The notes beneath the pieces are model-generated. The model was not told the DNA's origin. It saw nothing but the letters and a program-made list of their open reading frames with translations, and did no database searches. From Bradyrhizobiaceae bacterium (GTDB lineage: Bacteria > Pseudomonadota > Alphaproteobacteria > Rhizobiales > Xanthobacteraceae), in assembly GCA_020853885.1 (NCBI GenBank), contig JADYXZ010000014.1, positions 248,001 to 312,000 of the forward strand: a stretch of 64,000 bases of DNA, in the 5' to 3' direction. A program made the translations under genes and the position numbers. Shown one piece after another: positions 1 to 9,116 of the stretch. Position 1 is the stretch's first letter; each line of letters begins with the position of its first letter.

Positions 1-740
1 TCACGGGCACCGCCGGCCAGAGCTTCGGCGCCTGGCTCGCCCGCGGCGTCACCCTCGAGCTCGAGGGCGAGGCCAATGACTATGTCGGCAAGGGTCTCTC
101 CGGCGGCAAGATCGTGATCTATCCGCCGCGCGAATCCGGCATCGTCCCCGAGGAATCGATCGTCGTCGGCAACACCGTTCTGTACGGCGCGATCGAAGGC
201 CAGTGCTATTTCCGCGGCATCGCCGGCGAGCGCTTCGCCGTGCGCAACTCCGGTGCCGTCGCCGTGGTCGAAGGCGCCGGCGACCATTGCTGCGAATACA
301 TGACCGGCGGCGTCGTGGTCGTGCTCGGCCGCACCGGCCGCAACTTCGCCGCCGGCATGTCGGGCGGCATCGCCTACGTGTTCGACGGCAACGGCGACTT
401 CGACAAGCTCTGCAACATGGCGATGGTCGAGCTCGAGCCCGTGCTCGCCGACGAAGCGGCGAACGCGCTGCATTTCGGCCATGCCGGCGACCTGGAGACG
501 CACGGCCGCGTCGACGTCATGTCCGACATGACGCGCTTCGACGCCGAGCGCCTGCGTTTCCTCATTTCCCGCCACGCCCGCTACACGGGCTCCCGGCGTG
601 CCGCCGAGATCCTGGCGAACTGGAGCGAGGCCCTGCCCAAGTTCCGCAAGGTGATGCCGGTCGAGTACCGGCGCGCGCTTGTCGAGCTCAAAGCCCAGCA
701 AGAAGCGGAAAAACCGCGGCTCGCCGCCGCCGGTGCCTGA
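1..740 (+). CDS. gltB: Glutamate synthase large subunit, C-terminal part (cut by window start)
   Basis: The reading frame is open from the first bases (codons from position 3) and stops at 738-740, giving the last 245 residues. The sequence has the glycine-rich repeats of the GltB C-terminal beta-helix domain ([43 protein letters not shown]). That domain packs against the FMN/3Fe-4S core and the small subunit. GltB uses glutamine-derived ammonia and 2-oxoglutarate to make glutamate in the cytosol. The gltD start lies 2 nt downstream, so the two subunits are cotranscribed and probably translationally coupled. The N-terminal amidotransferase and synthase domains lie outside the window. Confidence 0.95.
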   Translation, partial: TGTAGQSFGAWLARGVTLELEGEANDYVGKGLSGGKIVIYPPRESGIVPEESIVVGNTVLYGAIEGQCYFRGIAGERFAVRNSGAVAVVEGAGDHCCEYMTGGVVVVLGRTGRNFAAGMSGGIAYVFDGNGDFDKLCNMAMVELEPVLADEAANALHFGHAGDLETHGRVDVMSDMTRFDAERLRFLISRHARYTGSRRAAEILANWSEALPKFRKVMPVEYRRALVELKAQQEAEKPRLAAAGA

Positions 741-742
741 CC

Positions 743-2161
<1,419 letters not shown>

Positions 2162-2163
2162 CG

Positions 2164-2258
2164 CCTCATGGTGAGGAGCCCCGGCACCTCATCCTTCGAG
2201 ACGCCTCGCTTCGCTCGGCTCCTCAGGATGAGGTGCCGGGGCGTCTCGAACCATGAGG
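2164..2258. repeat. Palindromic repeat, family A, copy 1
   Basis: The outer arms CCTCATGGTGAGGAG and CGTCTCGAACCATGAGG enclose a second palindrome with CCTCATCC and GGATGAGG arms and a GCTTCGC tip. The copy lies between the convergent ends of gltD and the SGNH hydrolase gene. The same arm sequences recur at several other places in this window, always between genes. It may act as a bidirectional terminator or mRNA 3' stabiliser (inference). Confidence 0.85.
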
Positions 2259-2277
2259 CGCGTTGCCGGAAAACGCT

Positions 2278-3576
2278 TCACCGCCCGCGCTGCGCTTCCG
2301 GCACCGTGATGATCTGCGTGCCGTTGCGCGAGGGCGTAATCACCGTCGGCAGCGGCGTGCTGCCGTTCGGCGCTGCGGGCTTCTCCGCGGAAGCGGCGGG
2401 TTGCTGCATCGCCGGCTCGGCCGGCTGCGCGAGCTTCTGTCCCGCCGGCGGCTCGTAGGGCGCGATCTTCACCTGCTCGCGCGGCCAGCGGAAATCGTCG
2501 GCGCGGCCCGCGACCGGCTCGGCCGGCGCCCCCTCCACCAGAACGCGCCGCGCGGTCGGATCGTTTGCGCCCGGCTTCGCTTCCCCGCCCGCGAGCTGGC
2601 CGACCGGGCCGGCGGGCTGCGTTAGCGGCAGCACCGGTCCCGCCACCGGGCGGCCCGTCGGCGCGGGCTCCGGCGCATCGAGCGGGATCACCGGCTGGCT
2701 CCCGCGCGCTTCGAACAGCTTGATCAGGTCGCGCTCGACATAATGCGCGAGCTTGCGCGCGCCGACGCGCGTGAAGTGCACGCCGTCCGCCATGCGCAAC
2801 CGGCGGATCTGTCCGTCGAGCGCCGGCCCCATCGTGACGAAGGCGTCAGATTCGTTGACGAAGCCGTCCCAGACGTCGACGTACCAGACGCCGAGCGCCT
2901 GCGCGCGCTCGCGCAGGATTTCGTTGACGTAGGGCAGGTCGGCATGCAGCCGCGGATTCATCATGGAAGGCTGGCCGACCAGGATGATCGGCACGCCGCG
3001 CGCCTTCACCGCATTGATCATCGCGTCGACGCGCTGCGCATAGAGCTCGCGCCAGCGGTCGGAACGAAATTCATGCTGACCCGCCTCGTCGCGCAGCGTC
3101 TGCCGGTCGTTCGTCCCGAGCATCACGATGATCGCGTTCACCTTCTCGTTCTCGAGCAGCGACGGCACCTGCGCCGGCCAGTCGTAGAAGTCGGCGCGCA
3201 CGAGACCGCTGCTCCCGCGCGTCTTTTTCACGATGGCGATCTCCGGCTGCTCTTCGAAGAACGCGTCGGCAAGTCCTTGCGCGAGCTGATCGGCGAGCGA
3301 ATCGCCGAACACGAGTACGTAGTATTCCGCCTGCGTTTGCCGGAAGCGGTCGGCGAGTTCGGACGAGCTGTAGATGGTGCCGCCGCTCCGCTCGGGCGCG
3401 GGTTGAACGACGCGCGGAAGCGCTTCTCGCGGGTAATACTGCGGCGGCGGTGGCCGGTAGCGCGGCCGGAACGGATCGAAGAAGAACTGTGCCTCCGCCG
3501 GCGGCGGCATCGCTGCAAGCGCGCTCACGGAAACCGCGGCGGCGACAAGCAGGCGCAGAAGTGTCGATGCGATCAT
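2278..3576 (-). CDS. Secreted SGNH/GDSL-type hydrolase (DUF459-like)
   Basis: A 432-residue protein with an N-terminal signal peptide (hydrophobic LLRLLVAAAVSVSALAA, likely cleavage after AEA, about residue 28). A proline-rich stretch follows, then an SGNH hydrolase domain at about residues 85-300. Visible blocks are VFGDSLADQL (nucleophile Ser), MLGTNDRQ (block III, Asn) and DGVHFTRVGARKLA (block V, Asp/His). The C-terminal 130 residues are rich in Pro and Ala and probably disordered. DUF459-type proteins are periplasmic and thought to act on acyl groups of cell-envelope glycans; the substrate here is unknown. It stands alone between the gltD repeat and a lytic transglycosylase gene on the same strand, about 85 nt away. 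Confidence 0.85.
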   Translation of the reverse strand: MIASTLLRLLVAAAVSVSALAAMPPPAEAQFFFDPFRPRYRPPPPQYYPREALPRVVQPAPERSGGTIYSSSELADRFRQTQAEYYVLVFGDSLADQLAQGLADAFFEEQPEIAIVKKTRGSSGLVRADFYDWPAQVPSLLENEKVNAIIVMLGTNDRQTLRDEAGQHEFRSDRWRELYAQRVDAMINAVKARGVPIILVGQPSMMNPRLHADLPYVNEILRERAQALGVWYVDVWDGFVNESDAFVTMGPALDGQIRRLRMADGVHFTRVGARKLAHYVERDLIKLFEARGSQPVIPLDAPEPAPTGRPVAGPVLPLTQPAGPVGQLAGGEAKPGANDPTARRVLVEGAPAEPVAGRADDFRWPREQVKIAPYEPPAGQKLAQPAEPAMQQPAASAEKPAAPNGSTPLPTVITPSRNGTQIITVPEAQRGR

Positions 3577-3661
3577 TGCCGCACTGGCTGTTGGACCATT
3601 TAGCGATGGCCGAGTTTGGCGGCCATTTCAAGGCGCATGAAACGCCGGTCGAATGGGCGTT

Positions 3662-5002
3662 TCAGCGTCCCTGCCGCAGCCGCTCCAGGACCTTGCTGCT
3701 CGCGAACCCATCGGGAATGAGTCCGGCGCGCGCCTGGAAATCGCGGATCGCCGCGCGCGTCGTGGCGCCGAATTTTCCGTCCGCCGGGCCGCGGTAAAGA
3801 CCGAGCGCCGCAAGCCGTTCCTGCATCTCGAAGCGCTCCGTCCGCGACAGCGGCAGCTGATCGCGCGGCCACGGCTGCATGAACGGCTCGCCGCCGCGGA
3901 TACGATCGGCAAGATGCCCGATCGCCAACGCGTAGGACTCCGACGGATTGTATTTCATGATGGCGCGGAAATTGTCGATCACGACGAAAGCCGGACCGTT
4001 CGCGCCCGCCGGCAGCATCAGCGTGCCGGTATCGCCGGGCCGCGGGAACGGCTTTCCGCCCGCGCGCCGCACGCCGAGCGCCTCCCACTGGTGCAGGCTC
4101 TTGCGGATCGAGCGGTCGGCCAGCAGGAAATCGAAACGCTCCGGCAGCACCACTTCGTAGCCCCAGGTCGCGCCGGCGTGCCAGCCGTCCTTCCGCAGGT
4201 TGTTCGCCGTCGAGGCGAGCACGTCGGGAATCGAGTTCACCACGTCGCGCCGGCCGTCGCCGTCGAAGTCGAGCGCATAGCGCTTGAACGAGGTCGGCAT
4301 GAACTGCGTCGGCCCGAACGCGCCGGCCCAGGAGCCCTTCAGGTCCTGCGGCGCCACATCGCCGCGATGCAGGATTTCCAGCGCGGCGAGGAACTCGTCG
4401 CGGAAATAGTCCTGCCGCCGGCCGATGCAGGCGAGCGTCGCCGTCGAGCGGATCACCGACCGCTCGCCGCCCTGCGGGCCATAGTTCGATTCGATGCCCC
4501 AGATCGCCGTGACGATGTGGCGGTCGACGCCGAAGTGCTGCTCGACCGCGTCGAATACCTTCGCGTGCTTCGCCAGCATCTCGCGGCCGGTCGCGATCCG
4601 CTTCTCGTTCACGAGGAGGTCGAGATATTCCCAGACCGGCTTCGTGAACTCCGGCTGCCGGTCGAGCAGTTCCATGATCTGCAAGTCGGGCTCGAGCCCG
4701 TGCGTCGCCGCCTCGAACGTCGCCCGCGACACGCCGCGCTTCGCCGCCTGCGGCCAGAGCGAGGCGACGCACTGCGGGAAATTCGCCGCCGCCGACATGA
4801 TCGCCTGCGGCGCCATCAGCGGGTGGCCCGGCGCCTCGGTCGGCGCGAACTGCGGAACCGATGCGGTCGTGTATTCGCTCGCTTGGCTGCGCACTTCCTG
4901 CCCGCACGCGGCGAGAAATGGAATCGCGCTCACGACCAGCGCGCGCGAGAGGCGGCCGGGAAACGTGCGCGTTCGCGCGCGATGGTCGGCGGTCGGTCTC
5001 AT
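3662..5002 (-). CDS. MltB-family lytic murein transglycosylase, lipoprotein
   Basis: The N terminus has a basic region and hydrophobic segment ending in a lipobox (FLAACG), so it is likely an inner- or outer-membrane lipoprotein. The SLT_2 catalytic domain spans the middle 300 residues. Visible motifs are AIWGIESNYGPQGG with the catalytic Glu, GAFGPTQFMPTSF, and DGDGRRDVVNSIPDVLASTANNL. A C-terminal peptidoglycan-binding domain (LGLYRGPADGKFGATTRAAIRDFQ) follows. The enzyme cleaves the MurNAc-GlcNAc bond with formation of 1,6-anhydro-MurNAc. I take the ATG at 5000-5002; a TTG 18 nt further upstream is an alternative. A GGACGGAGA purine run lies just before that TTG, so the start is not settled. 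Confidence 0.9.
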   Translation of the reverse strand: MRPTADHRARTRTFPGRLSRALVVSAIPFLAACGQEVRSQASEYTTASVPQFAPTEAPGHPLMAPQAIMSAAANFPQCVASLWPQAAKRGVSRATFEAATHGLEPDLQIMELLDRQPEFTKPVWEYLDLLVNEKRIATGREMLAKHAKVFDAVEQHFGVDRHIVTAIWGIESNYGPQGGERSVIRSTATLACIGRRQDYFRDEFLAALEILHRGDVAPQDLKGSWAGAFGPTQFMPTSFKRYALDFDGDGRRDVVNSIPDVLASTANNLRKDGWHAGATWGYEVVLPERFDFLLADRSIRKSLHQWEALGVRRAGGKPFPRPGDTGTLMLPAGANGPAFVVIDNFRAIMKYNPSESYALAIGHLADRIRGGEPFMQPWPRDQLPLSRTERFEMQERLAALGLYRGPADGKFGATTRAAIRDFQARAGLIPDGFASSKVLERLRQGR

Positions 5003-5082
5003 GGGGCAGTTGCTTGGCAATCTCCGTCCGGCCCCAGTCTACCCCGGATTAGTCTTAAGATTTTCCTGCCACGGGACGCCGC

Positions 5083-6567
5083 TCAGCGCTGCAATCGCAG
5101 GCCGACCATCACAATGTTGGCAGTGTAGTCCTGCCCGGCCGCCGTGGACCGCAGGTCCTCGCGCCGCACCTCGCCCTTCAAGGCGGCCTGGCGGTTCAGG
5201 AAGTAGCTCAGGCTCGCGGCAAGCGTGAGCTTGTCGTCGCGCCGGCCCGCCCCACGATAGTCGTCCTGTCCATAGGTGACGCTCGCCGTGCCGATCAGCC
5301 AGCGGCGGAACGCGTGCTCGATCTCTATGCTCGCCTGGCGCTGGAAAACGCCCGAGGCGCCCGGGAGCGTGGTCTCGCCGATCTCGGAATTCGCTTTCAG
5401 CGTGACCTTGGTGAGGGCGGACGCCGTCCACACCAGCGAAGCATCGAAGATCAGGCCGGAAATGTCGTCGAGCGCCGGGTCCTTGTAATGCCGCGTAGCG
5501 AAGCCCGCGGAAATCTCGCCCGTGAGCAGACGCTCGCGCGCGAACTGCCAGCCGGCGCGTGCGCGCAAGCCGTCCGACCCGCGCCGCACGCCCATGAAAT
5601 CCACCTCGTGATCGAACACGCGGCGATCGACGCCCGCTTCGACGAACGGCTTGATCCCGGGCGTCACTTCGTAACTGCCGCGCAGCGCGACCCCGTAAGC
5701 CGTGTAGTTGCGGTCGGAGAGATCGAGGATGCCGCCCGAAAGCAGTTCGGCATCCTGATAGATGCTGCGCTCCACGCTGCCGCGCAGTCCGAGCTCGAGC
5801 CGGTTGAACTGCTGCACATAGCCGGCATTGCCGCCGAACGTGTAGATGTTGGGCGGCCGCTTCGCCGTTGTCACCGCATCGGGCGAGCCTGCCGGTTCGG
5901 TGGTGAGCGCCGCCCGTGCGTCGAGCTCGATGCGGCTTGCGGCAGTGACGTCGATGCGGCCGCGCAGCTTCGCTTCCGCTTCCGGCCGGTCGTTGCCGGA
6001 GACCTGCAGGTAGTCGGTGAACGCCCCGCGCAATTCGCCGGCCAGTTCGTGGCGCGACCAATTCGACCTGGTTTCCACCTTGGCGGCGACGAGCGCGAAG
6101 CGCGAGCCGCGCCCGCCGGCGATGCGGAACGGATTGTCGTCGTAGCCGTAGGAAACTTCCGCGCTCGGCTTCACGTCGAAGCTGCCGATGCGCAGGCCGA
6201 CCGGTGCGTAAGGCTCCTCTTCGACCGCACGGCGCGCCGGCTTTCGTCGGATCGATCCCGTCGGCTCCCCGTCGGGCGCGCCGCGCAGCGCAGCGCTTGT
6301 TCCGGCAAGCGGCGAAGCAGAAACGAGCTTCTTTGCACTTCGCTTGCCGGCCTTTTTCCCGATATTGGTCGAGACGAACCCGGTCTCGCCCGCCCCGGAC
6401 CCGGGCGGCGAGCCATAGACCGATTGCGAATTGCTCGCCGCTGCGAGCGTCGGCCGCAGGCCGAAATCCTGCGGCGCCGCGAGCCCCGGCCACAGCGCCG
6501 CCGCGCAGGCAATCGGCGCAAGCGCAAGGCCCGCGCGGGCGCACGAAATCGGCGGCAATCGTGGCAA
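5083..6567 (-). CDS. Outer-membrane beta-barrel protein (BBP2-like)
   Basis: A 494-residue protein with an N-terminal signal sequence (ALAPIACAAALWPGLAA). About 110 low-complexity residues with basic patches follow. The remaining 370 residues alternate polar and hydrophobic residues and end in aromatic or Arg-Leu rich strands (last strand IVMVGLRLQR), typical of an outer-membrane barrel. Many strands contain Tyr/Arg pairs and the protein has almost no cysteine. It resembles the beta-barrel porin-2 family common in Bradyrhizobium; many members have no assigned substrate. It is divergent from kdsD, and the 134 nt between them hold two TTAACCA-like boxes. Confidence 0.75.
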   Translation of the reverse strand: MPRLPPISCARAGLALAPIACAAALWPGLAAPQDFGLRPTLAAASNSQSVYGSPPGSGAGETGFVSTNIGKKAGKRSAKKLVSASPLAGTSAALRGAPDGEPTGSIRRKPARRAVEEEPYAPVGLRIGSFDVKPSAEVSYGYDDNPFRIAGGRGSRFALVAAKVETRSNWSRHELAGELRGAFTDYLQVSGNDRPEAEAKLRGRIDVTAASRIELDARAALTTEPAGSPDAVTTAKRPPNIYTFGGNAGYVQQFNRLELGLRGSVERSIYQDAELLSGGILDLSDRNYTAYGVALRGSYEVTPGIKPFVEAGVDRRVFDHEVDFMGVRRGSDGLRARAGWQFARERLLTGEISAGFATRHYKDPALDDISGLIFDASLVWTASALTKVTLKANSEIGETTLPGASGVFQRQASIEIEHAFRRWLIGTASVTYGQDDYRGAGRRDDKLTLAASLSYFLNRQAALKGEVRREDLRSTAAGQDYTANIVMVGLRLQR

Positions 6568-6587
6568 GTGCAGGTTCTCGCTCGCTT

Positions 6588-6625
6588 TTTTGGTTAACGA
6601 ACCTAGAACGAGCGTGGTTAACGGT
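6588..6625. promoter_or_regulatory. Pair of GTTAACCA boxes, possible CtrA-type sites
   Basis: The 9-mer TGGTTAACG occurs at 6591-6599 and again at 6615-6623, in the same orientation and 24 bp apart. On the minus strand each reads CGTTAACCA, which resembles the TTAACCA half-site recognised by CtrA in alphaproteobacteria. They sit in the divergent promoter region of the beta-barrel gene and kdsD. The spacing is not the classic TTAA-N7-TTAA, so the assignment is tentative. Confidence 0.3.
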
Positions 6626-6701
6626 TCCTTGTACCCACAGGCCGGGGTCGCCCCCGTGCGGGGGCGCGTGCTAGGAAAGCCGCGGGTCAGGGGAGTCTCG
6701 C

Positions 6702-7724
6702 GTGGCCAGCCCGAAAAGCCGCAAAACCGAAAACCAGAAGCCCGATCCGGCCTCCGAATCGGAGTTCGTCCGCTCCGCCCTGCGCACCTTGGAGGCCGAA
6801 TCCGAGGGCTTGGCGGCGCTCGCCCGCGCCATCGCCGACGGCCTCGGCGCCCCCTTCGTGGCAGCGATCGATCTGATCCGCACCGCCGCCGGCCGGGTGA
6901 TCGTCACCGGCATGGGCAAAAGCGGACACGTCGGCCGCAAGATCGCGGCAACCCTCGCCTCCACCGGCACCCCCGCCTATTTCGTGCATCCCGGCGAGGC
7001 AAGCCACGGCGACCTCGGGGTGATCTCACCGCGCGACGACGTCATCATCGCGCTGTCCTGGTCGGGCGAGACGGTCGAGCTCAAGAACCTGATCGACTAC
7101 GCCAAGCGCTTCCGCGTCGGGCTGATCGCCGTTACCGCACAGCCGGAGTCGACGCTCGCCAAGGCCGCCGACGTGGCGCTGATCCTGCCGGCGGCACGCG
7201 AGGCATGCCCGCTCGGCCTTGCGCCGACGACGTCCACGCTGATGCAGCTCGCGCTCGGCGACGCGCTCGCCGTCGCCCTGTTCGAGAGCCGCGGCTTCAC
7301 CGCGCTCGACTTCAAGGCGCTGCATCCCGGCGGCCGCCTCGGCGCGAGCCTCACCTTCGTGCGCGACGTGATGCACATCGGCGAGCGCGTGCCGCTCGTT
7401 GCGCTCGGCACCCGCATGAGCACGGCACTGGTCGAGATGTCGTCGAAGGCATTCGGCTGCGTCGGCGTCACCGACGGCAACGGCAAGCTTGTCGGCATCA
7501 TCACCGACGGCGACCTGCGCCGCCACATGCGCGACGACCTGCTCGGTCAGGCCGTCGACGCGGTGATGACCGCCAATCCGAAGACGATCCGCCCCGACCA
7601 GCTCGCCGCCGAAGCGCTCGAACTGCTCAACGCGAAGAAGGTGACGGCGCTGTTCGTGGTGGAGAATTGCACGCCGGTCGGCCTCGTCCACGTGCACGAT
7701 CTCCTGCGGATCGGCGTGGCCTAA
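6702..7724 (+). CDS. kdsD: Arabinose-5-phosphate isomerase
   Basis: The 340-residue protein has a SIS sugar-isomerase domain (about residues 45-195; GMGKSGHVGRKIAATLASTG, HPGEASHGDLG, ISWSGETVE-like LSWSGETVE). Two CBS domains follow (about 210-335; VGIITDGDLRRHM, VGLVHVHDLLR). It converts ribulose-5-phosphate to arabinose-5-phosphate, the first step to KDO for lipid A/LPS. The GTG at 6702 is preceded by GGGGAG at 6690-6695, a good ribosome binding site. It is monocistronic, with a palindromic repeat between its end and the convergent hemH. Confidence 0.93.
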   Translation: MASPKSRKTENQKPDPASESEFVRSALRTLEAESEGLAALARAIADGLGAPFVAAIDLIRTAAGRVIVTGMGKSGHVGRKIAATLASTGTPAYFVHPGEASHGDLGVISPRDDVIIALSWSGETVELKNLIDYAKRFRVGLIAVTAQPESTLAKAADVALILPAAREACPLGLAPTTSTLMQLALGDALAVALFESRGFTALDFKALHPGGRLGASLTFVRDVMHIGERVPLVALGTRMSTALVEMSSKAFGCVGVTDGNGKLVGIITDGDLRRHMRDDLLGQAVDAVMTANPKTIRPDQLAAEALELLNAKKVTALFVVENCTPVGLVHVHDLLRIGVA

Positions 7725-7730
7725 ATTTCG

Positions 7731-7831
7731 CCCCTCATCCTTCGAGACGCGCCGCTACCTCATCCTGAGGAGCCGACGCGAAGCGTCGGCGTCTCGAAGG
7801 ATGAGGTAGCGGCGCTCCTCAGGATGAGGGG
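7731..7831. repeat. Palindromic repeat, family A, copy 2
   Basis: The outer arms CCCCTCATCC and GGATGAGGGG enclose TTCGAGACG, a nested CTCATCCTGAGGAG arm, a GACGCGAAGCGTC tip and CGTCTCGAAGGATGAGG. It fills the gap between the convergent ends of kdsD and hemH. Confidence 0.88.
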
Positions 7832-8955
7832 CTGACCCACCCCTTCAGCTCGCGCTCGACGACCGCGCGGATCACCGCCATCCCGCCCGCTGAATCGTTA
7901 AGGCAGGGAATGGCGCGGAAGTTCTGCCCGCCGTGATGGCGGAAGATTTCCGCGTTCTCCCGGGCGATCTCATCGAGCGTCTCCAGGCAGTCGGCGGAAA
8001 AGCCCGGCGTCACCACGGCGACGTTCTTCACGCCCTGCTCCGCGAGCGCCTGCACCGTCATGTCGGTATAGGGCTTGAGCCATTCCGCGCGCCCGAAGCG
8101 CGACTGGAACGTCATGCGCAACTGCTTGTCGTCGAGCTGCATCCGCTTGCGCACGAGCCGCACGGTTTCCGCGCATTGCTGCGCATAGGGGTCGCCCTTC
8201 GCCGCGTAGTCCTCGGGAATGCCGTGGAACGAGGCGAGGATCACGTCAGGCTTCCACGCAAGCTTCGCAAGATCAGCTTCGATCGAAGCCGCCACCGCTT
8301 CGATATAGACCGGGTCGTCGAAGTAGGGCGGCGCCACGCGCAGCGCCGGCTGCCGGCGCATCTTCGCCAGCGCCTCGAACGCCTTGTCGGCAACGGTCGC
8401 CGTCGTCGCCGCCGCGTATTGCGGGTAGAGCGGCACGACGAGGATGCGGTCGCAGCCCGCCTGCTGCAGCGCCTCGAGCCGCACGGCGATCGACGGGTTG
8501 CCGTAGCGCATGGCCCAGTCGACGACGATCCTCGAACCGAAATCGCCTGCGCCTTCTCTCCGCTCGTCCCCGCGAAAGCGGGGACCCAGGGCCGCAACGG
8601 ATGGCGCAAGTTGCTCTAGATTCCCGCTTTCGCGGGAATGAGCGGATAGAATTGTTCCTCCGATCAGCGCCGCGAGCTTTTCCGCCTGCGAGCGCGTGAT
8701 CGTGCGCAGCGGGCTTTCGTTGCGCTCCCGGTTCCAGATCCTGTCGTAGTCGCGGCCTCGGGCCTGCGGCCGCCGCGTCAGCACGAAGACGTTGAGAATG
8801 AACCACCACAGCACGCGGTTCGTCTCGATCACGCGGCGGTCGGAGAGAAACTCCTTCAGGTAGCGCCGCATCGACCAATAGTCGGTGGCGTCGGGCGTGC
8901 CGAGATTGACGAGAAGGACGCCGATCTTGCCGGCGGCGGACGCGGGCTCTTGCAT
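7819..8955 (-). CDS. hemH: Ferrochelatase with an in-frame repeat insertion
   Basis: It inserts Fe2+ into protoporphyrin IX, the last step of haem synthesis. Motifs are VGVLLVNLGTPD-like IGVLLVNLGTPD at the N terminus, LKEFLSDRRVIE, DWAMRYGNPS, SFHGIPEDY with the catalytic His, and VVTPGFSADCLETLDEI. The 378 residues exceed the usual alphaproteobacterial length of about 345. The excess is one block of 35-40 residues between KLAALIG and VVDWAMRYG, encoded by a palindromic repeat (8530-8660). The frame stays open and all catalytic motifs are intact, so the gene is probably functional. The ATG at 8955 is taken because it places MQEPASA before the conserved core; an ATG at 8994 inside the flanking repeat is an alternative. 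The C terminus overlaps repeat copy 2. Confidence 0.93.
   Translation of the reverse strand: MQEPASAAGKIGVLLVNLGTPDATDYWSMRRYLKEFLSDRRVIETNRVLWWFILNVFVLTRRPQARGRDYDRIWNRERNESPLRTITRSQAEKLAALIGGTILSAHSRESGNLEQLAPSVAALGPRFRGDERREGAGDFGSRIVVDWAMRYGNPSIAVRLEALQQAGCDRILVVPLYPQYAAATTATVADKAFEALAKMRRQPALRVAPPYFDDPVYIEAVAASIEADLAKLAWKPDVILASFHGIPEDYAAKGDPYAQQCAETVRLVRKRMQLDDKQLRMTFQSRFGRAEWLKPYTDMTVQALAEQGVKNVAVVTPGFSADCLETLDEIARENAEIFRHHGGQNFRAIPCLNDSAGGMAVIRAVVERELKGWVSPSS
8555..8646. repeat. Palindromic repeat (family C) embedded in hemH
   Basis: Two hairpins, GTCCCCGCGAAAGCGGGGAC (8566-8585) and TTCCCGCTTTCGCGGGAA (8621-8638), are separated by about 35 nt. On the hemH strand they are translated as HSRESGN and LGPRFRGDER. 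These peptide signatures are familiar from read-through of this repeat type in many proteobacterial genomes. It is the only copy of this family in the window and the only repeat here that lies inside a gene. Confidence 0.85.
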
Positions 8956-8994
8956 GCGCCGTCTATGGAACGCGCACCCGGAGGCGTCAATCAT

Positions 8995-9112
8995 GGCCTC
9001 ATCCTTCGAGACGGGCGCTTCGCGCCCTCCTCAGGATGAGGCCCGAGACAAAAACAATCGCCCTCATGGTGAGGAGCCGGCCGGAGGCCGGCGTCTCGAA
9101 CCATGAGGGCGA
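8995..9112. repeat. Palindromic repeats, family A, copies 3a and 3b
   Basis: Two separate palindromes sit in tandem. 8995-9043 has GGCCTCATCC and GGATGAGGCC arms with a GCGCTTCGCGC tip. 9059-9112 has CGCCCTCATGG and CCATGAGGGCG arms. They fill the space between the PaaK-like gene and hemH, both on the minus strand, and so separate two transcription units. Confidence 0.85.
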
Positions 9113-9116
9113 AAAT

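Noticed and set aside
203-742. N-terminal extension of gltD to position 203
   Set aside because: The region codes for gltB in another frame, and the extension is Arg-rich without family similarity. The ATG at 743 begins the conserved GltD N terminus.
2164-2258. Possible insertion sequence or attC site at the palindromes
   Set aside because: The palindromes are about 50-100 bp, have no transposase or flanking target duplication, and recur only between genes. They fit REP-type repeats better.
3600-4907. Long minus-strand frame overlapping the lytic transglycosylase gene
   Set aside because: Arg- and Ala-rich translation with no motif; it is the high-GC shadow of the real gene at 3662-5002.
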